Source: Balneola sp.
GTDB taxonomy: Bacteria; Bacteroidota; Rhodothermia; Balneolales; Balneolaceae
DNA length: 64,000 nucleotides
Direction of reading: 5' to 3'
Assembly (NCBI GenBank): GCA_028284195.1
Contig: JANQSE010000002.1
Span: 248,001 to 312,000, forward strand
In this document: positions 33,417 to 41,615 of the stretch, in pieces
How positions within the stretch are numbered: the stretch's first letter is position 1
Layout: every line of letters begins with the position of its first letter
Position numbers and translations under genes: made by a program
The notes under the pieces: model-generated
Told to the model about the DNA's origin: nothing
What the model saw: only the letters and a program-made list of their open reading frames with translations
The model's database searches: none

Positions 33417-34517
33417 TTATTTAGGAAATAAACTTTTATCAATGCCCGGTATAATTTTCAGGGCATTTTTGTAATACACTTTTTTTAACACCTCATCCGG
33501 CAAATTCAGTCCATACATTTTCCAAAAAGCGTGTCTTTTTCTGAAATAATCAAAATACTCGTCATTACTTTCCAACACACGGAAGTAAGTATGAAATTCC
33601 TTAGGCCGGTATGTGTCTTTCCCAAAGAGTAGCCGGTCCTGGTATTTAATAAAAAATTCTTTGGCAAATCTTGGCTGCCTTCCAAGCTCAGCGATAACGG
33701 CAGCTATTTCAGTATATACATTCGGAAACTCATCCAGATGACGGCCTAATCTTTCAAGGTCATTAGCCATCCAGCCTAAATGTGCATTTATAAAAGTAGT
33801 GTTGGGGTGTTTTCTGAAGACATTCCACTGTTCAGCCATAACTACTTCCCAGCTGGGATAGCGGGTTGTATCTCCACGATGCCGGCTTGGAAATTGCTTC
33901 ATTTCCAACCAACGTTCATTTTTTTCATCGATCGGTGCCCAGAACACAGCCGGTTCTCCGGTGTGGATTAAAACCGGGATTCCAAGCTCGCCTGCTTTTG
34001 CCCAAACGGGATCAATGCGGGGATCATCGGTATGAACCCTGTTACCTTTAGAATCTAACACGGTAAGCCCAAGGTTTTTGAAGATCTTTACGCCTCTGGC
34101 ACCATTATCATAATCTTCCTGGAGTTGATTAACGGCACGTTGTGTCCAGTCCGGTTCATCCATTCCATTAAAGTTGATGTTTGCAAAAACCACAAATCGC
34201 CCGGGAGCTTGTTTTTTGGCAGCATCAACCATGGCTTTTAGTGCTTTGCCCGATCGGCCGCTTAAATTTACAATCGCTCCCATGTTCAGTGCATCCATCT
34301 CGGAGGTTGTTTGTGCCAGATCCATAGTAGCCATGCGCCATAAATGGCTGTGTACATCAATGAAGGTAAATTTAGCACGCGTGATTTCTTCTCCGGGAAC
34401 TACAAGAGTAGACACAGGGTCGTACTCTTCGAAAGTCATAGTTGTATCAGGCTGTTGGGCTAAAATAGTACCCGAAACCAAACATAATAAAAGGGTAGAA
34501 AGGCATAGTTTTTTCAT
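33417..34517 (-). CDS. Exported amidohydrolase-family protein
   Basis: 366 residues from the ATG at 34517, chosen because it begins with a clean signal peptide (MKKLCLSTLLLCLVSGTILAQQ) and because a longer reading would run through the upstream terminator. The TIM-barrel metallohydrolase motifs are FIDVHSHLWRM (HxH), IPVLIHTGEPAVFW (His), FINAHLGWMAND (His) and LLFGKDTY, where the usual metal-site Asp falls. It is related to the amidohydrolase_2 (decarboxylase/hydrolase) group; substrate unknown. It lies downstream of msrA but beyond a terminator. Confidence 0.85.
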   Translation of the reverse strand: MKKLCLSTLLLCLVSGTILAQQPDTTMTFEEYDPVSTLVVPGEEITRAKFTFIDVHSHLWRMATMDLAQTTSEMDALNMGAIVNLSGRSGKALKAMVDAAKKQAPGRFVVFANINFNGMDEPDWTQRAVNQLQEDYDNGARGVKIFKNLGLTVLDSKGNRVHTDDPRIDPVWAKAGELGIPVLIHTGEPAVFWAPIDEKNERWLEMKQFPSRHRGDTTRYPSWEVVMAEQWNVFRKHPNTTFINAHLGWMANDLERLGRHLDEFPNVYTEIAAVIAELGRQPRFAKEFFIKYQDRLLFGKDTYRPKEFHTYFRVLESNDEYFDYFRKRHAFWKMYGLNLPDEVLKKVYYKNALKIIPGIDKSLFPK

Positions 34518-34566
34518 GCAGTAAGTATAGCTAAAGCATGATTTATGAATTGTTAAAATTTTGTCA

Positions 34567-34604
34567 ATAAAAAGCCCCCATATATAACTATGTGCGGGGC
34601 TTTG
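34567..34604 (-). terminator. Intrinsic terminator of msrA
   Basis: On the minus strand CAAAGCCCC pairs with GGGGCTTT around a loop that includes CACATAGTTATATAT, followed by TTTTTATT. It stands between the msrA stop (34616) and the amidohydrolase start (34517). Its core resembles the terminator at 32774-32809. Confidence 0.85.
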
Positions 34605-34615
34605 AGTATATGACA

Positions 34616-35230
34616 TCAATCAGAATTTTTAAGCAGATGTTTAAATTCCTTCTTGAATTTTTTGATTTTTGGTGCAATTACATATGAGCAGTACCCGGCG
34701 TTGGGGTTATTCTCAAAATAATTTTGGTGGTAGTTTTCAGCTATATAATAATTTTTAATCGGTTCGATGGTAGTAACAATTGGGTTTTTCCAAAGGTCCG
34801 AAGCATCGGTTTTCTTGAGGGATGCTTCCGCAATTTTTTTCTGCTCTTCGTTATGGTAGTAGATCACTGAGCGGTATTGCTCTCCCACGTCGTTGCCCTG
34901 CCGGTTTAATGTTGTTGGGTCGTGCGTGTGCCAAAGCACTTCGAGTAATTGCTCGTATGAGATCACATCCGGATCAAAATGAATGCGCGCTACTTCTACA
35001 TGGCCTGTTCTGCCGGAAGTAACTTCTTTGTAGGAAGGGTTATCGATATGCCCGCCGGAATAACCGGATTCAACATGTACAACACCCTCTACGATTTCAT
35101 AAACGGCTTCCACACACCAGAAACACCCGGCACCAAAAGTCGCTTTTTCTATTTTCTTGTTCATATCTTGTGCAAAGATTATAGATGTAAGGCTTAAAAA
35201 CAGCCCGGTAAATAATAATTTTTTAAACAT
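34616..35230 (-). CDS. msrA: Exported peptide-methionine (S)-S-oxide reductase
   Basis: 204 residues. The N-terminal signal peptide (MFKKLLFTGLFLSLTSIIFAQ) is followed by the MsrA fold: FGAGCFWCVEAVYE with catalytic Cys, GYSGGHIDNPSYKEVTSGRTGHVE, WHTHDPTTLNRQGNDVGEQYRS and the C-terminal PNAGYCSYVIAPK with a likely resolving Cys. It repairs oxidised methionine, here probably in the periplasm. No msrB is fused or adjacent. Confidence 0.95.
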   Translation of the reverse strand: MFKKLLFTGLFLSLTSIIFAQDMNKKIEKATFGAGCFWCVEAVYEIVEGVVHVESGYSGGHIDNPSYKEVTSGRTGHVEVARIHFDPDVISYEQLLEVLWHTHDPTTLNRQGNDVGEQYRSVIYYHNEEQKKIAEASLKKTDASDLWKNPIVTTIEPIKNYYIAENYHQNYFENNPNAGYCSYVIAPKIKKFKKEFKHLLKNSD

Positions 35231-35589
35231 GATCTTGTCGATTCATTTTGTTTCACAAAAGAAACGAAATTGATTTCGGTTTTATATCACGAATGAATAA
35301 CAAATAAAATGAGTGATTTCATTTCATTTTCGAAGTGAACATTCCGTTTAGTACTTTGCTGGTAGCGAACCGGTGATATGCATAATGATGTACCTTACAT
35401 TTTGGTTGGTTTACCTGTAATTTTAGGTTGAATCCGGATGTTCAAATACCGCATTGAATATCAGTATGGCTAACGGAAAAGGAATGGCGGCTTGTTTTAA
35501 ACTCAAAAATTGAAATACTTATTTTTGTCCCTTATCTCAATGTGTGTTTGTTACCACAGAGAACATCAACGTTAACCAAATAGAAAATC
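35231..35589. other. Intergenic region without recognisable feature
   Basis: About 360 nt between the divergent msrA and DGPF-protein genes. I see no ORF, tRNA, repeat or strong hairpin. It must contain both promoters. Confidence 0.4.
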
Positions 35590-35925
35590 ATGAATAAATA
35601 TATGCTATTGCTGTTCGAAAGTGAGGGAACATACGACGACATGTCTCCTGAGGATTATCAAAAAGAATTTGAAGCACATGGAGCCTGGATTCAGCAATTG
35701 GGGGATCACTACGACTCAGGTGAGCCTCTTGAAAAGCCGGCTAAATCAGTAAAGGGAAAAGACAAAGTAGTTACAGACGGTCCTTTTATTGAAGCGAAAG
35801 AACTCGTTAGTGGTTTCTATATTTTGAAAGCAGAGAGTTTGGAAGAAGCTACAGAGCTTTCAAAAGGCTGCCCGATTCTTCGGCTCGGAGGCAGTATTGA
35901 GGTACGCGAAATAATGAAAATGTAG
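35590..35925 (+). CDS. YciI-like DGPF-domain protein
   Basis: 111 residues. It starts MNKYMLLLFES, and the core VVTDGPFIEAKELVSGFYILKAES contains the DGPF signature followed by the usual late ILRLGGSIEVREIM. This is a small ferredoxin-like-fold protein, often encoded with ECF42-type sigma factors. The sigma gene follows with no gap, so the pair is cotranscribed. A regulatory or enzymatic role of the protein is not established. Confidence 0.88.
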   Translation: MNKYMLLLFESEGTYDDMSPEDYQKEFEAHGAWIQQLGDHYDSGEPLEKPAKSVKGKDKVVTDGPFIEAKELVSGFYILKAESLEEATELSKGCPILRLGGSIEVREIMKM

Positions 35926-37206
35926 GTGAGTTTAAAAACCACATATTCTGATAAAAAAAATATGGAGCATCTTTTTCGGCAGCAGTCGGGAAAGATGTTT
36001 TCCATTTTAATACGCTTATTTGGGTTCGATCATTCATCGCTTATCGAAGATATTATTCAGGATACTTTTTTGGTTGCGATGAAAACATGGGGAGTTAAAG
36101 GTGTGCCTGAAAACCCGGAAGGCTGGTTGATGCAGGTAGCAAAAAACAAGCTCATCAACGAGTTGAAAAAACGCAGCAACCGGATGCGGTTGAATGAGCA
36201 GTTTGCCAGCGAAGCTATTGAAGAAAAAGTGGAAGAGCTGTTTCTGGAACAGGAGATTAAGGACAGCCAGCTTCGGGCATTATTTGCGTGTTGCCATCCC
36301 AGTTTAAAAAAGAAAGAACAGGTAATGCTTACGCTGAAAATACTTTCAGGGTTTAGTGATGCTGAAATCGGGAATGCACTTTTAAGCACCCCCGATGCGG
36401 TTAAAAAAGCTATTTATAGGGCAAAAAAGTTTTTACAGAAAAAGCAGATTGATTTAAACACGCCATTTATTGAGGATATTGCCGGCAGAATTGAAACGAT
36501 TCACACTATTATTTATCTGATTTTTAATGAGGGCTATAAGCAAACAATGGGCGAGTTAGTTATTAATGAGGATCTTTGTTTTGAGGCTACACGACTGGCT
36601 CTGTTGATAAAGAATATCGAAGGAGAGCATCAACCGGTAACAAATGCATTATTGGCATTGATTTACTTTTCGATGGCCAGGTTTCCATCTCGGATAAATG
36701 ATGAGGGAGAAATGGTAGAATTGGAGCGTCAGGATCGTTCGCTTTGGGATAAAGATATGATTTATGCCGGGGTAGTTTTTTTGAAAAAATCCCAAAAAGC
36801 TAATGAATTAACGAAATACCATCTGGAGGCAACCATAGCTTCTATTCATTGCACAGCACAAAGCTATGCCGATACAAATTGGGAGGCCATTGTTGTATGC
36901 TATGATCAATTATTGATGCTTAGTCAAAATCCGGTAGTAGGTATTAACAGGGCCATAGCAATTAGTAAGTGGAAAGGAGCCGAGGCAGGATTAAAAGAAC
37001 TTGATAAGATCGAAGACGAATTGTCGAAACCACTGAAGCCACTGTTCTATTCAGCAAAAGCGTCCATGCTTACAAGTTGTTCGAAATTTGATTTAGCTAA
37101 ATCATACTATCAGGTAGCGCATGATCTTTCTAAGCATGAAATGGATAAGAAATTTCTATCTAAAAAAATGCAGATTTGTGACAGGAAAGGGCTGGGATTG
37201 AACTAA
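35926..37206 (+). CDS. ECF sigma factor with C-terminal TPR-like extension (ECF42-like)
   Basis: 426 residues from a GTG directly after the previous stop; an ATG at 35962 (MEHLFRQQSGKMF) is an equally good start. Sigma region 2 is MFSILIRLFGFDHSSLIEDIIQDTFLVAMKTWG, and region 4 is MLTLKILSGFSDAEIGNALLSTPDAVKKAIYRAKKFL. The long C-terminal part (about 190-426) has helical repeats (IASIHCTAQSYADTNWEAIVVCYDQLLML and FYSAKASMLTSCSKFDLAKSYYQVAHDLSK) as in ECF42. The pairing with a DGPF protein and the absence of an anti-sigma gene are typical of that group. Confidence 0.9.
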   Translation: MSLKTTYSDKKNMEHLFRQQSGKMFSILIRLFGFDHSSLIEDIIQDTFLVAMKTWGVKGVPENPEGWLMQVAKNKLINELKKRSNRMRLNEQFASEAIEEKVEELFLEQEIKDSQLRALFACCHPSLKKKEQVMLTLKILSGFSDAEIGNALLSTPDAVKKAIYRAKKFLQKKQIDLNTPFIEDIAGRIETIHTIIYLIFNEGYKQTMGELVINEDLCFEATRLALLIKNIEGEHQPVTNALLALIYFSMARFPSRINDEGEMVELERQDRSLWDKDMIYAGVVFLKKSQKANELTKYHLEATIASIHCTAQSYADTNWEAIVVCYDQLLMLSQNPVVGINRAIAISKWKGAEAGLKELDKIEDELSKPLKPLFYSAKASMLTSCSKFDLAKSYYQVAHDLSKHEMDKKFLSKKMQICDRKGLGLN

Positions 37207-37212
37207 ATAAAG

Positions 37213-37296
37213 TGCTCACGAGAGGATTCGAACCTCCACGCCGGTTAAGGCACACGCCCCTCAAGCGTGCGTGTCTACCAGTTCCACCACGTGAGC
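37213..37296 (-). tRNA. tRNA-Leu (GAG)
   Basis: Minus-strand acceptor GCTCACG/CGTGAGC with discriminator A. The D arm has GGAACTGGTAGACA. The anticodon stem CACGC/GCGTG encloses TTGAGGG, giving anticodon GAG. There is a long class II variable arm (TGCCTTAACCGGCG), and the T arm is GGTTCGAATCC. CCA is not encoded. It is convergent with the sigma gene. Confidence 0.95.
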
Positions 37297-37364
37297 AGCA
37301 GGGGCGACAAAGATACTATTACCTGTGTTAAAAAACAGCATTGTGTTTGGTTTGGTAAATAAAA

Positions 37365-37389
37365 AACCCACTTCTAACAGAAGCGGGTT
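37365..37389 (-). terminator. Intrinsic terminator
   Basis: AACCC-A-CTTCT / AGAAG-C-GGGTT forms an 11-position hairpin with one mismatch and a 3-nt loop. On the minus strand it is followed by TTTTTTATTT. It ends transcripts coming from the TPR gene and includes the candidate structured RNA at 37395-37463 just upstream. Confidence 0.85.
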
Positions 37390-37394
37390 AAACG

Positions 37395-37463
37395 CTTAGT
37401 GCTATTTTGTAATAACACATCAGGCGTAGGCGAATCTCTTGATGTTGGCACTAAGACGATTCG
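37395..37463 (-). ncRNA. Candidate structured RNA before a terminator
   Basis: Complementary segments are 37395-37402 with 37448-37455 (CTTAGTGC/GCACTAAG, 8 bp) and, nested inside, 37417-37422 with 37440-37445 (ACATCA/TGATGT). A third pair crosses these as a pseudoknot, 37431-37436 with 37458-37463 (CGAATC/GATTCG). It lies in the untranslated 170 nt between the TPR stop and the terminator. It could be a 3'-UTR-derived small RNA, a 6S-like RNA or chance. I do not recognise a known family. Confidence 0.35.
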
Positions 37464-37562
37464 TTTTACCTGAAAGTTTAACAAACGTGAAAAACTTGCC
37501 TAAGGGCTTTCAAGCAAGATTTTTGGATTTCTCCCTATATTGAAATGACAAATTCAGAAGAA

Positions 37563-38108
37563 TCACTTTTCCTCTAATTGCCGGCGGGCATAATCATTAT
37601 CGGGATCAATTTTTAGAGCCTGTTCATAATAAGTTGCGGCTTTATCAGCTTGTCCACCTCGTTTAATCATGTCACCCATTAAAATCCAATTCTCCGGGTC
37701 TTGCGGTGATTTTTTGATGCGCTCGATAGTGTAGGGAATTGCTTCAGCTCCCCGATCGGTCATTAACATCAACATCACTTTACTGCGATGAGCAGCTGCA
37801 AAGTCGCTGATGTTGATGGCTTTATCAAAATCTTTTTCGGCTTCTTCGAGCTCTTCTTTGTTCATGTGCATGTTGCCGCGCAGGTTATAATAAGCAGCAT
37901 TTTCATCATCAAGCTCAATAGCTTTATTGATGTTTTTCAAGCTAAGGTCAAATTGCTCCAGTTGTTGAAAGATCAATGCTTCCAGGTAATATGCTTCATG
38001 AGAGTCCTCGTTTTCTTTTTGGAGTTCTCTGGCAATATCCAAAGCATGGTCTATGTCTTTATCCTGTAGGAGTTCGAAACCGTGATTTAGCTTCTCTTCA
38101 AAATTCAT
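37563..38108 (-). CDS. TPR-repeat cytosolic protein
   Basis: 181 residues with no signal peptide. Consecutive TPR units: HEAYYLEALIFQQLEQFDLSLKNINKAIELDDENA, AYYNLRGNMHMNKEELEEAEKDFDKAINISD, and ENWILMGDMIKRGGQADKAATYYEQALKIDPDND. It is the last protein gene of the dnaA-folB-folK-kinase run, 5 nt from the DUF4834 gene. It probably acts as a protein-interaction scaffold; partner unknown. Confidence 0.8.
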   Translation of the reverse strand: MNFEEKLNHGFELLQDKDIDHALDIARELQKENEDSHEAYYLEALIFQQLEQFDLSLKNINKAIELDDENAAYYNLRGNMHMNKEELEEAEKDFDKAINISDFAAAHRSKVMLMLMTDRGAEAIPYTIERIKKSPQDPENWILMGDMIKRGGQADKAATYYEQALKIDPDNDYARRQLEEK

Positions 38109-38113
38109 AGAGT

Positions 38114-38311
38114 TTAATTGTCTTTATTAGTGATGTCTTCGTAGTCAGCGTCTTCAATCTGGTCAAAATTCTTTTTTCGTTTTCCCGAAGTGTTGCTAAA
38201 ATTTCCAAATGGATTGAATTGGCCGTTTTTCTTCCTGGAAGGTAAGAACATTCGGTTCACGTATCTTAAAAAAAGTATAAAACCAACAATAAGTAAAAGC
38301 TTCCAAAACAT
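38114..38311 (-). CDS. DUF4834-like small membrane protein
   Basis: 65 residues. One N-terminal membrane helix (FWKLLLIVGFILFLRYV) is followed by a basic, polar tail ending QIEDADYEDITNKDN, the layout of DUF4834 proteins, which are small and conserved across Bacteroidota near folK or TPR genes. It starts 2 nt after the kinase gene ends. Function unknown. Confidence 0.75.
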   Translation of the reverse strand: MFWKLLLIVGFILFLRYVNRMFLPSRKKNGQFNPFGNFSNTSGKRKKNFDQIEDADYEDITNKDN

Positions 38312-38313
38312 AA

Positions 38314-38955
38314 TTACGGTGCAATATGGATATGTGTATTTGAATGCAAAGGTATTTCGAATATTTGATGTTCTATGTATTCAAAATGTTCTGTGTTATT
38401 TACAAAATCGACTTCAGTGGCATTTATTGTGATAAGCGGAGAACGATTATAATGATAAAAAAAGTGGTTGTATGCATCATTGAGCTCTTTCAGATAATCA
38501 GGAGTAATATGTTGCTCGTAATCCCGTCCTCTGCGACTGATGTTATCCATTAGTCGTTCTACCGAAGATTGAATAAAAATAATAAGGTCTGGCTGGGGAG
38601 CGATTCCCTGCATGATATTAAATATAGTATCATATAGTGCCATCTCGTCGGTATCCAGATTTAAACGTGCAAAGATCCGGTCTTTATCAAAAATGTAATC
38701 TGAAATGGTAAGCTGGCTAAACAAATCCTGGCTCATCATGTTTTGCTGCTGCTTAAAACGGCTCGCCAAAAAAGCAAGTTGAGTTTGAAAAGCATACCGC
38801 TCTCTGTCTTCATAAAATTTTGGCAGAAAAGGATTATCCTCAAATTCTTCCAGAACGATTCGGGCATTCTTCTTTTCTGCTAACAGATGAGCAAGTGAGG
38901 TTTTCCCTGCTCCAATAACTCCTTCTACAGCAATAAAGTCAAAATGGTTTGGCAT
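38314..38955 (-). CDS. Deoxynucleoside kinase
   Basis: 213 residues. The P-loop is VEGVIGAGKTSLAHLL (11-26). The dNK-family substrate region is YAFQTQLAFLASRFKQQ, SDYIFDKDRIFA follows, and the LID-type arginine segment is NISRRGRDYEQHI. It phosphorylates deoxynucleosides in salvage; the base preference cannot be read from sequence alone. Its start codon directly abuts the folK stop, as in many Bacteroidota genomes. Confidence 0.9.
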   Translation of the reverse strand: MPNHFDFIAVEGVIGAGKTSLAHLLAEKKNARIVLEEFEDNPFLPKFYEDRERYAFQTQLAFLASRFKQQQNMMSQDLFSQLTISDYIFDKDRIFARLNLDTDEMALYDTIFNIMQGIAPQPDLIIFIQSSVERLMDNISRRGRDYEQHITPDYLKELNDAYNHFFYHYNRSPLITINATEVDFVNNTEHFEYIEHQIFEIPLHSNTHIHIAP

Positions 38956-39444
38956 TTACCAGGCCAGCTTCGTTTTTTTAATTCTGATTTTTGGAGCACT
39001 TGCAATCATCTCCTCAATAGGCTGAGCATTGCTGACATCAATCCAGTTTGGAAAAACCTCACTAAGAGGCAAAAGAACAAACAATCGGGTTGCATACTCA
39101 GCATGTGGAATAATAAGGGTATCTGATTCAAGCACCAAGTCATCATAGGCGATAATATCCAGATCGATTGTACGTGGCGTCCATTTTGGATATCGGGATG
39201 GTCTGCCTTGTATTTTTTCTTGCTTTTTTAGCTTTTCAAATAGTTTGTGTGGTTCAAGGTGTGTTTCAATGTTGATAACAGCATTTAGAAAGTCGTGTTC
39301 GCTTGGCCCTACGGGTTCTGACTGATAAATAGATGATTGTTTAAGCTTTGAATCACTAAGTTCTTCCAGAAAAAATTTGGCTTCTTTTAACTGTTGATGC
39401 GGGTCGTTGAGATTGGAGCCTAATGCAATTACTACCGAGGCCAT
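38956..39444 (-). CDS. folK: 2-amino-4-hydroxy-6-hydroxymethyldihydropteridine pyrophosphokinase
   Basis: 162 residues. VIALGSNLNDPHQQL opens the family, and SSIYQSEPVGPSEHDFLNAVINIET follows. The signature RPSRYPKWTPRTIDLDIIAYDD holds the Mg/ATP-binding Asp pair (DLD), and LIIPHAEYATRLFVLLPLSEVFP follows. It adds pyrophosphate to the pterin in folate synthesis. It overlaps the end of folB by 13 nt. Confidence 0.95.
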   Translation of the reverse strand: MASVVIALGSNLNDPHQQLKEAKFFLEELSDSKLKQSSIYQSEPVGPSEHDFLNAVINIETHLEPHKLFEKLKKQEKIQGRPSRYPKWTPRTIDLDIIAYDDLVLESDTLIIPHAEYATRLFVLLPLSEVFPNWIDVSNAQPIEEMIASAPKIRIKKTKLAW

Positions 39445-39788
39445 TTCATAGTAACTTCTGAGTATTTGATTTCGCCATCCATTGGAGGATTCAATTTTCG
39501 AACACTCACTTCAAGTTTGTCAACATTAAATTCATCGAAAAGCTTATTACCAATCCTAAGTGCTAATGCTTCAATCAGGTTCAGAGAATCACCGTCTATA
39601 ATATTAGCTACTATGGTACGAGCTTTTGAATAATCGACGGTATGTGTAAGATCGTCTGAAAACCCTGCTTTTTGAAGAGGCAGTATAAAAGTTAGATCAA
39701 CTTCGAATGTGTTGCCATCAATTTTTTCTTGCTCAAAAACCCCATGCAAACCACGAAACCGAAGCCCTTTTAATACGAGCTTGTCCAT
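39432..39788 (-). CDS. folB: Dihydroneopterin aldolase
   Basis: 118 residues, the normal length. MDKLVLKGLRFRGLHGVFEQEKIDGNTFEVDLTF includes the conserved Tyr/His-Gly segment. DLTHTVDYSKARTIVANI and SLNLIEALALRIGNKLF carry the catalytic-site Glu, and the protein ends with the strand KLEVSVRKLNPPM. It makes the hydroxymethylpterin used by FolK, its overlapping neighbour. It begins 3 nt after the dnaA stop. Confidence 0.93.
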   Translation of the reverse strand: MDKLVLKGLRFRGLHGVFEQEKIDGNTFEVDLTFILPLQKAGFSDDLTHTVDYSKARTIVANIIDGDSLNLIEALALRIGNKLFDEFNVDKLEVSVRKLNPPMDGEIKYSEVTMKWPR

Positions 39789-39791
39789 AAT

Positions 39792-41234
39792 TTAAAGGCT
39801 GGCTACTTCAATACGCTGCTGCAGCTCATCCAGCATTTTTTTGTGCTTGTGGCTGGTACTTACACGCTCTTCGACAGTGGAGATTGCATGAATTACCGTG
39901 GAATGATCTCGCCCGCCAAAGTGCAGCCCTATTGTTTTAAGGCTCGATTTGGTGTACTTCTTGGAAAAGTACATGGCAATCTGGCGCGCTTCTACAATTT
40001 CCTGCTTACGGGTTTTTTCCCGAACCTTGTTGGTATCAATTCCAAAATAGTCGCACACATAATTTTGTATAGATTCGATAGAAAGTTGTGTGTTTGATTC
40101 TTTAACCATGTCTTTAAGTACACGCTTTGCCATAGCAAGATCGATTTCATCCACACTTTGCAAGGAAGCATGTGCCAATAATTTTATAATCGCACCTTCT
40201 AAATCCCGGACGTTAGACTTGAAGTTATGAGCAATAAATTCGATGATCTCAGACTCAATTTCGATACCGTTATCCTGAGCTTTTCTTTCTAAAATGGCAT
40301 AGCGTGTTTCATACTCGGGCATTTGCAAATCAGCACTCAATCCCCATCCAAAACGTGAGATCAATCTTTCTTCTATATCAGGAACATCTTTTGGTGCACG
40401 ATCGCTGCTCAGAATAATTTGTTTTCCATCCTGATGTAAGGCATTAAAAATGTGGAAGAATTCTTCCTGGGTTTTTTCCTTGCCGCTAAAGAACTGAATA
40501 TCATCTACAATTAATACATCAATATTTCTATAGAACATAGAAAACTCGCTGGCACGGTTATTTCTTATCGCATGTACAAATTCATTAGTGAAAGATTCTG
40601 ATGAGATATAGAGAACAGATTTGTCGTCTCCAAACTTTTGCTTGATCTTATTACCAATGCTTTGAGCCAAATGGGTTTTTCCTAAGCCGGTTGGCCCGTA
40701 TATAAAAAGGGGATTGAATGAATTGTTTCCGGGATTATCCGCTATTGCCATAGCAGCAGATCGTGCAAGGCGGTTGCAGTCACCTTCAATAAACCGATCG
40801 AATACATAGGAACTGTTCAGATTCGAATCCACTTTTGTTTTTTTGATTCCCGGAATCACAAATGGATTCTCAATTCGCTCCGGATAATAATCCTTAAAGC
40901 CGCCATTCATTTCCTGTGGCTGTACCGGCCCCATTGGCCTTTGCGGAAGCCGAACAAAGCGATTGTGTTCGAAGTGCTCTGATTTTTCCATTACTATAGA
41001 GTATTCCAGTTTTCCTTCAGGTCCAAGCACTTTTGCAAGGGTAGATCGTAACATAGAATAGTAATGCTCTTCTAACCATTCGTACCAAAACTGACTGGGA
41101 ACCTGAATAGTGAGTGTGTTATCTGAGAGGCTTATCGGCTTGATAGGTTCAAACCAAGACTTAAATTTTTGATAGCTTATATTATCTTTAATTATTTCTA
41201 AGCAATTATCCCAAGCTTCTTCAACAGATGTCAT
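39792..41234 (-). CDS. dnaA: Chromosomal replication initiator DnaA
   Basis: 480 residues. Domain I (1-about 85) is EEAWDNCLEIIKDNISYQKFKSWF. The AAA+ domain III contains Walker A IYGPTGLGKTHLAQS, Walker B VLIVDDIQFFSG and sensor motifs. Domain IV has the DnaA-box-binding signature HFGGRDHSTVIHAIS. It binds the 9-mers in the region immediately upstream (41295, 41394, 41557). Downstream folB is 3 nt away, so initiator and folate genes may share a transcript. Confidence 0.97.
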   Translation of the reverse strand: MTSVEEAWDNCLEIIKDNISYQKFKSWFEPIKPISLSDNTLTIQVPSQFWYEWLEEHYYSMLRSTLAKVLGPEGKLEYSIVMEKSEHFEHNRFVRLPQRPMGPVQPQEMNGGFKDYYPERIENPFVIPGIKKTKVDSNLNSSYVFDRFIEGDCNRLARSAAMAIADNPGNNSFNPLFIYGPTGLGKTHLAQSIGNKIKQKFGDDKSVLYISSESFTNEFVHAIRNNRASEFSMFYRNIDVLIVDDIQFFSGKEKTQEEFFHIFNALHQDGKQIILSSDRAPKDVPDIEERLISRFGWGLSADLQMPEYETRYAILERKAQDNGIEIESEIIEFIAHNFKSNVRDLEGAIIKLLAHASLQSVDEIDLAMAKRVLKDMVKESNTQLSIESIQNYVCDYFGIDTNKVREKTRKQEIVEARQIAMYFSKKYTKSSLKTIGLHFGGRDHSTVIHAISTVEERVSTSHKHKKMLDELQQRIEVASL

Positions 41235-41615
41235 TCTTTAGCGCAAACTCCTATATACTTTTTAGACCTTTTTCAACCCCTAAAGAAAGGTTAGTTATCC
41301 ACAGTTAAATTTTATCATTTTTGATTTAACTCCCCCTGAAAATGAAGAATTATTGGGCTCAAGTCAAACTCCAAAATCGCTAAATCAAAAAAGTTATCCA
41401 CATTGATAAAAGTCTTTTAAAGCATTGACACACAATGAATTGTAATTTTTTTACCAGATTATGAATTTTTCACTTGACAGCTCTTAATATTACCGTAATA
41501 GAGAATTAACCCTTCACTAAACAGGGGGAAATTTTTTTATACTTTTTTTCCACAAGTTATCCACATTGTATAATCAGGGTTGGGCACTGGAAGAAATCGA
41601 TTCACTATTTCAAAT
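41235..41615. other. oriC: Probable chromosomal origin (oriC) beside dnaA
   Basis: A gene-free, very AT-rich 380 nt between dnaA and prmC. Three perfect TTATCCACA DnaA boxes, all in the same orientation, lie at 41295-41303, 41394-41402 and 41557-41565. A/T stretches fit a DNA-unwinding element (TTTTTTTATACTTTTTTT around 41533-41549 and the AATTTTTTTACC region near 41455). Confidence 0.85.

Noticed and set aside
34518-34619. N-terminal extension of the amidohydrolase
   Set aside because: The extension is the translated msrA terminator hairpin, and the internal ATG at 34517 gives a normal signal peptide.
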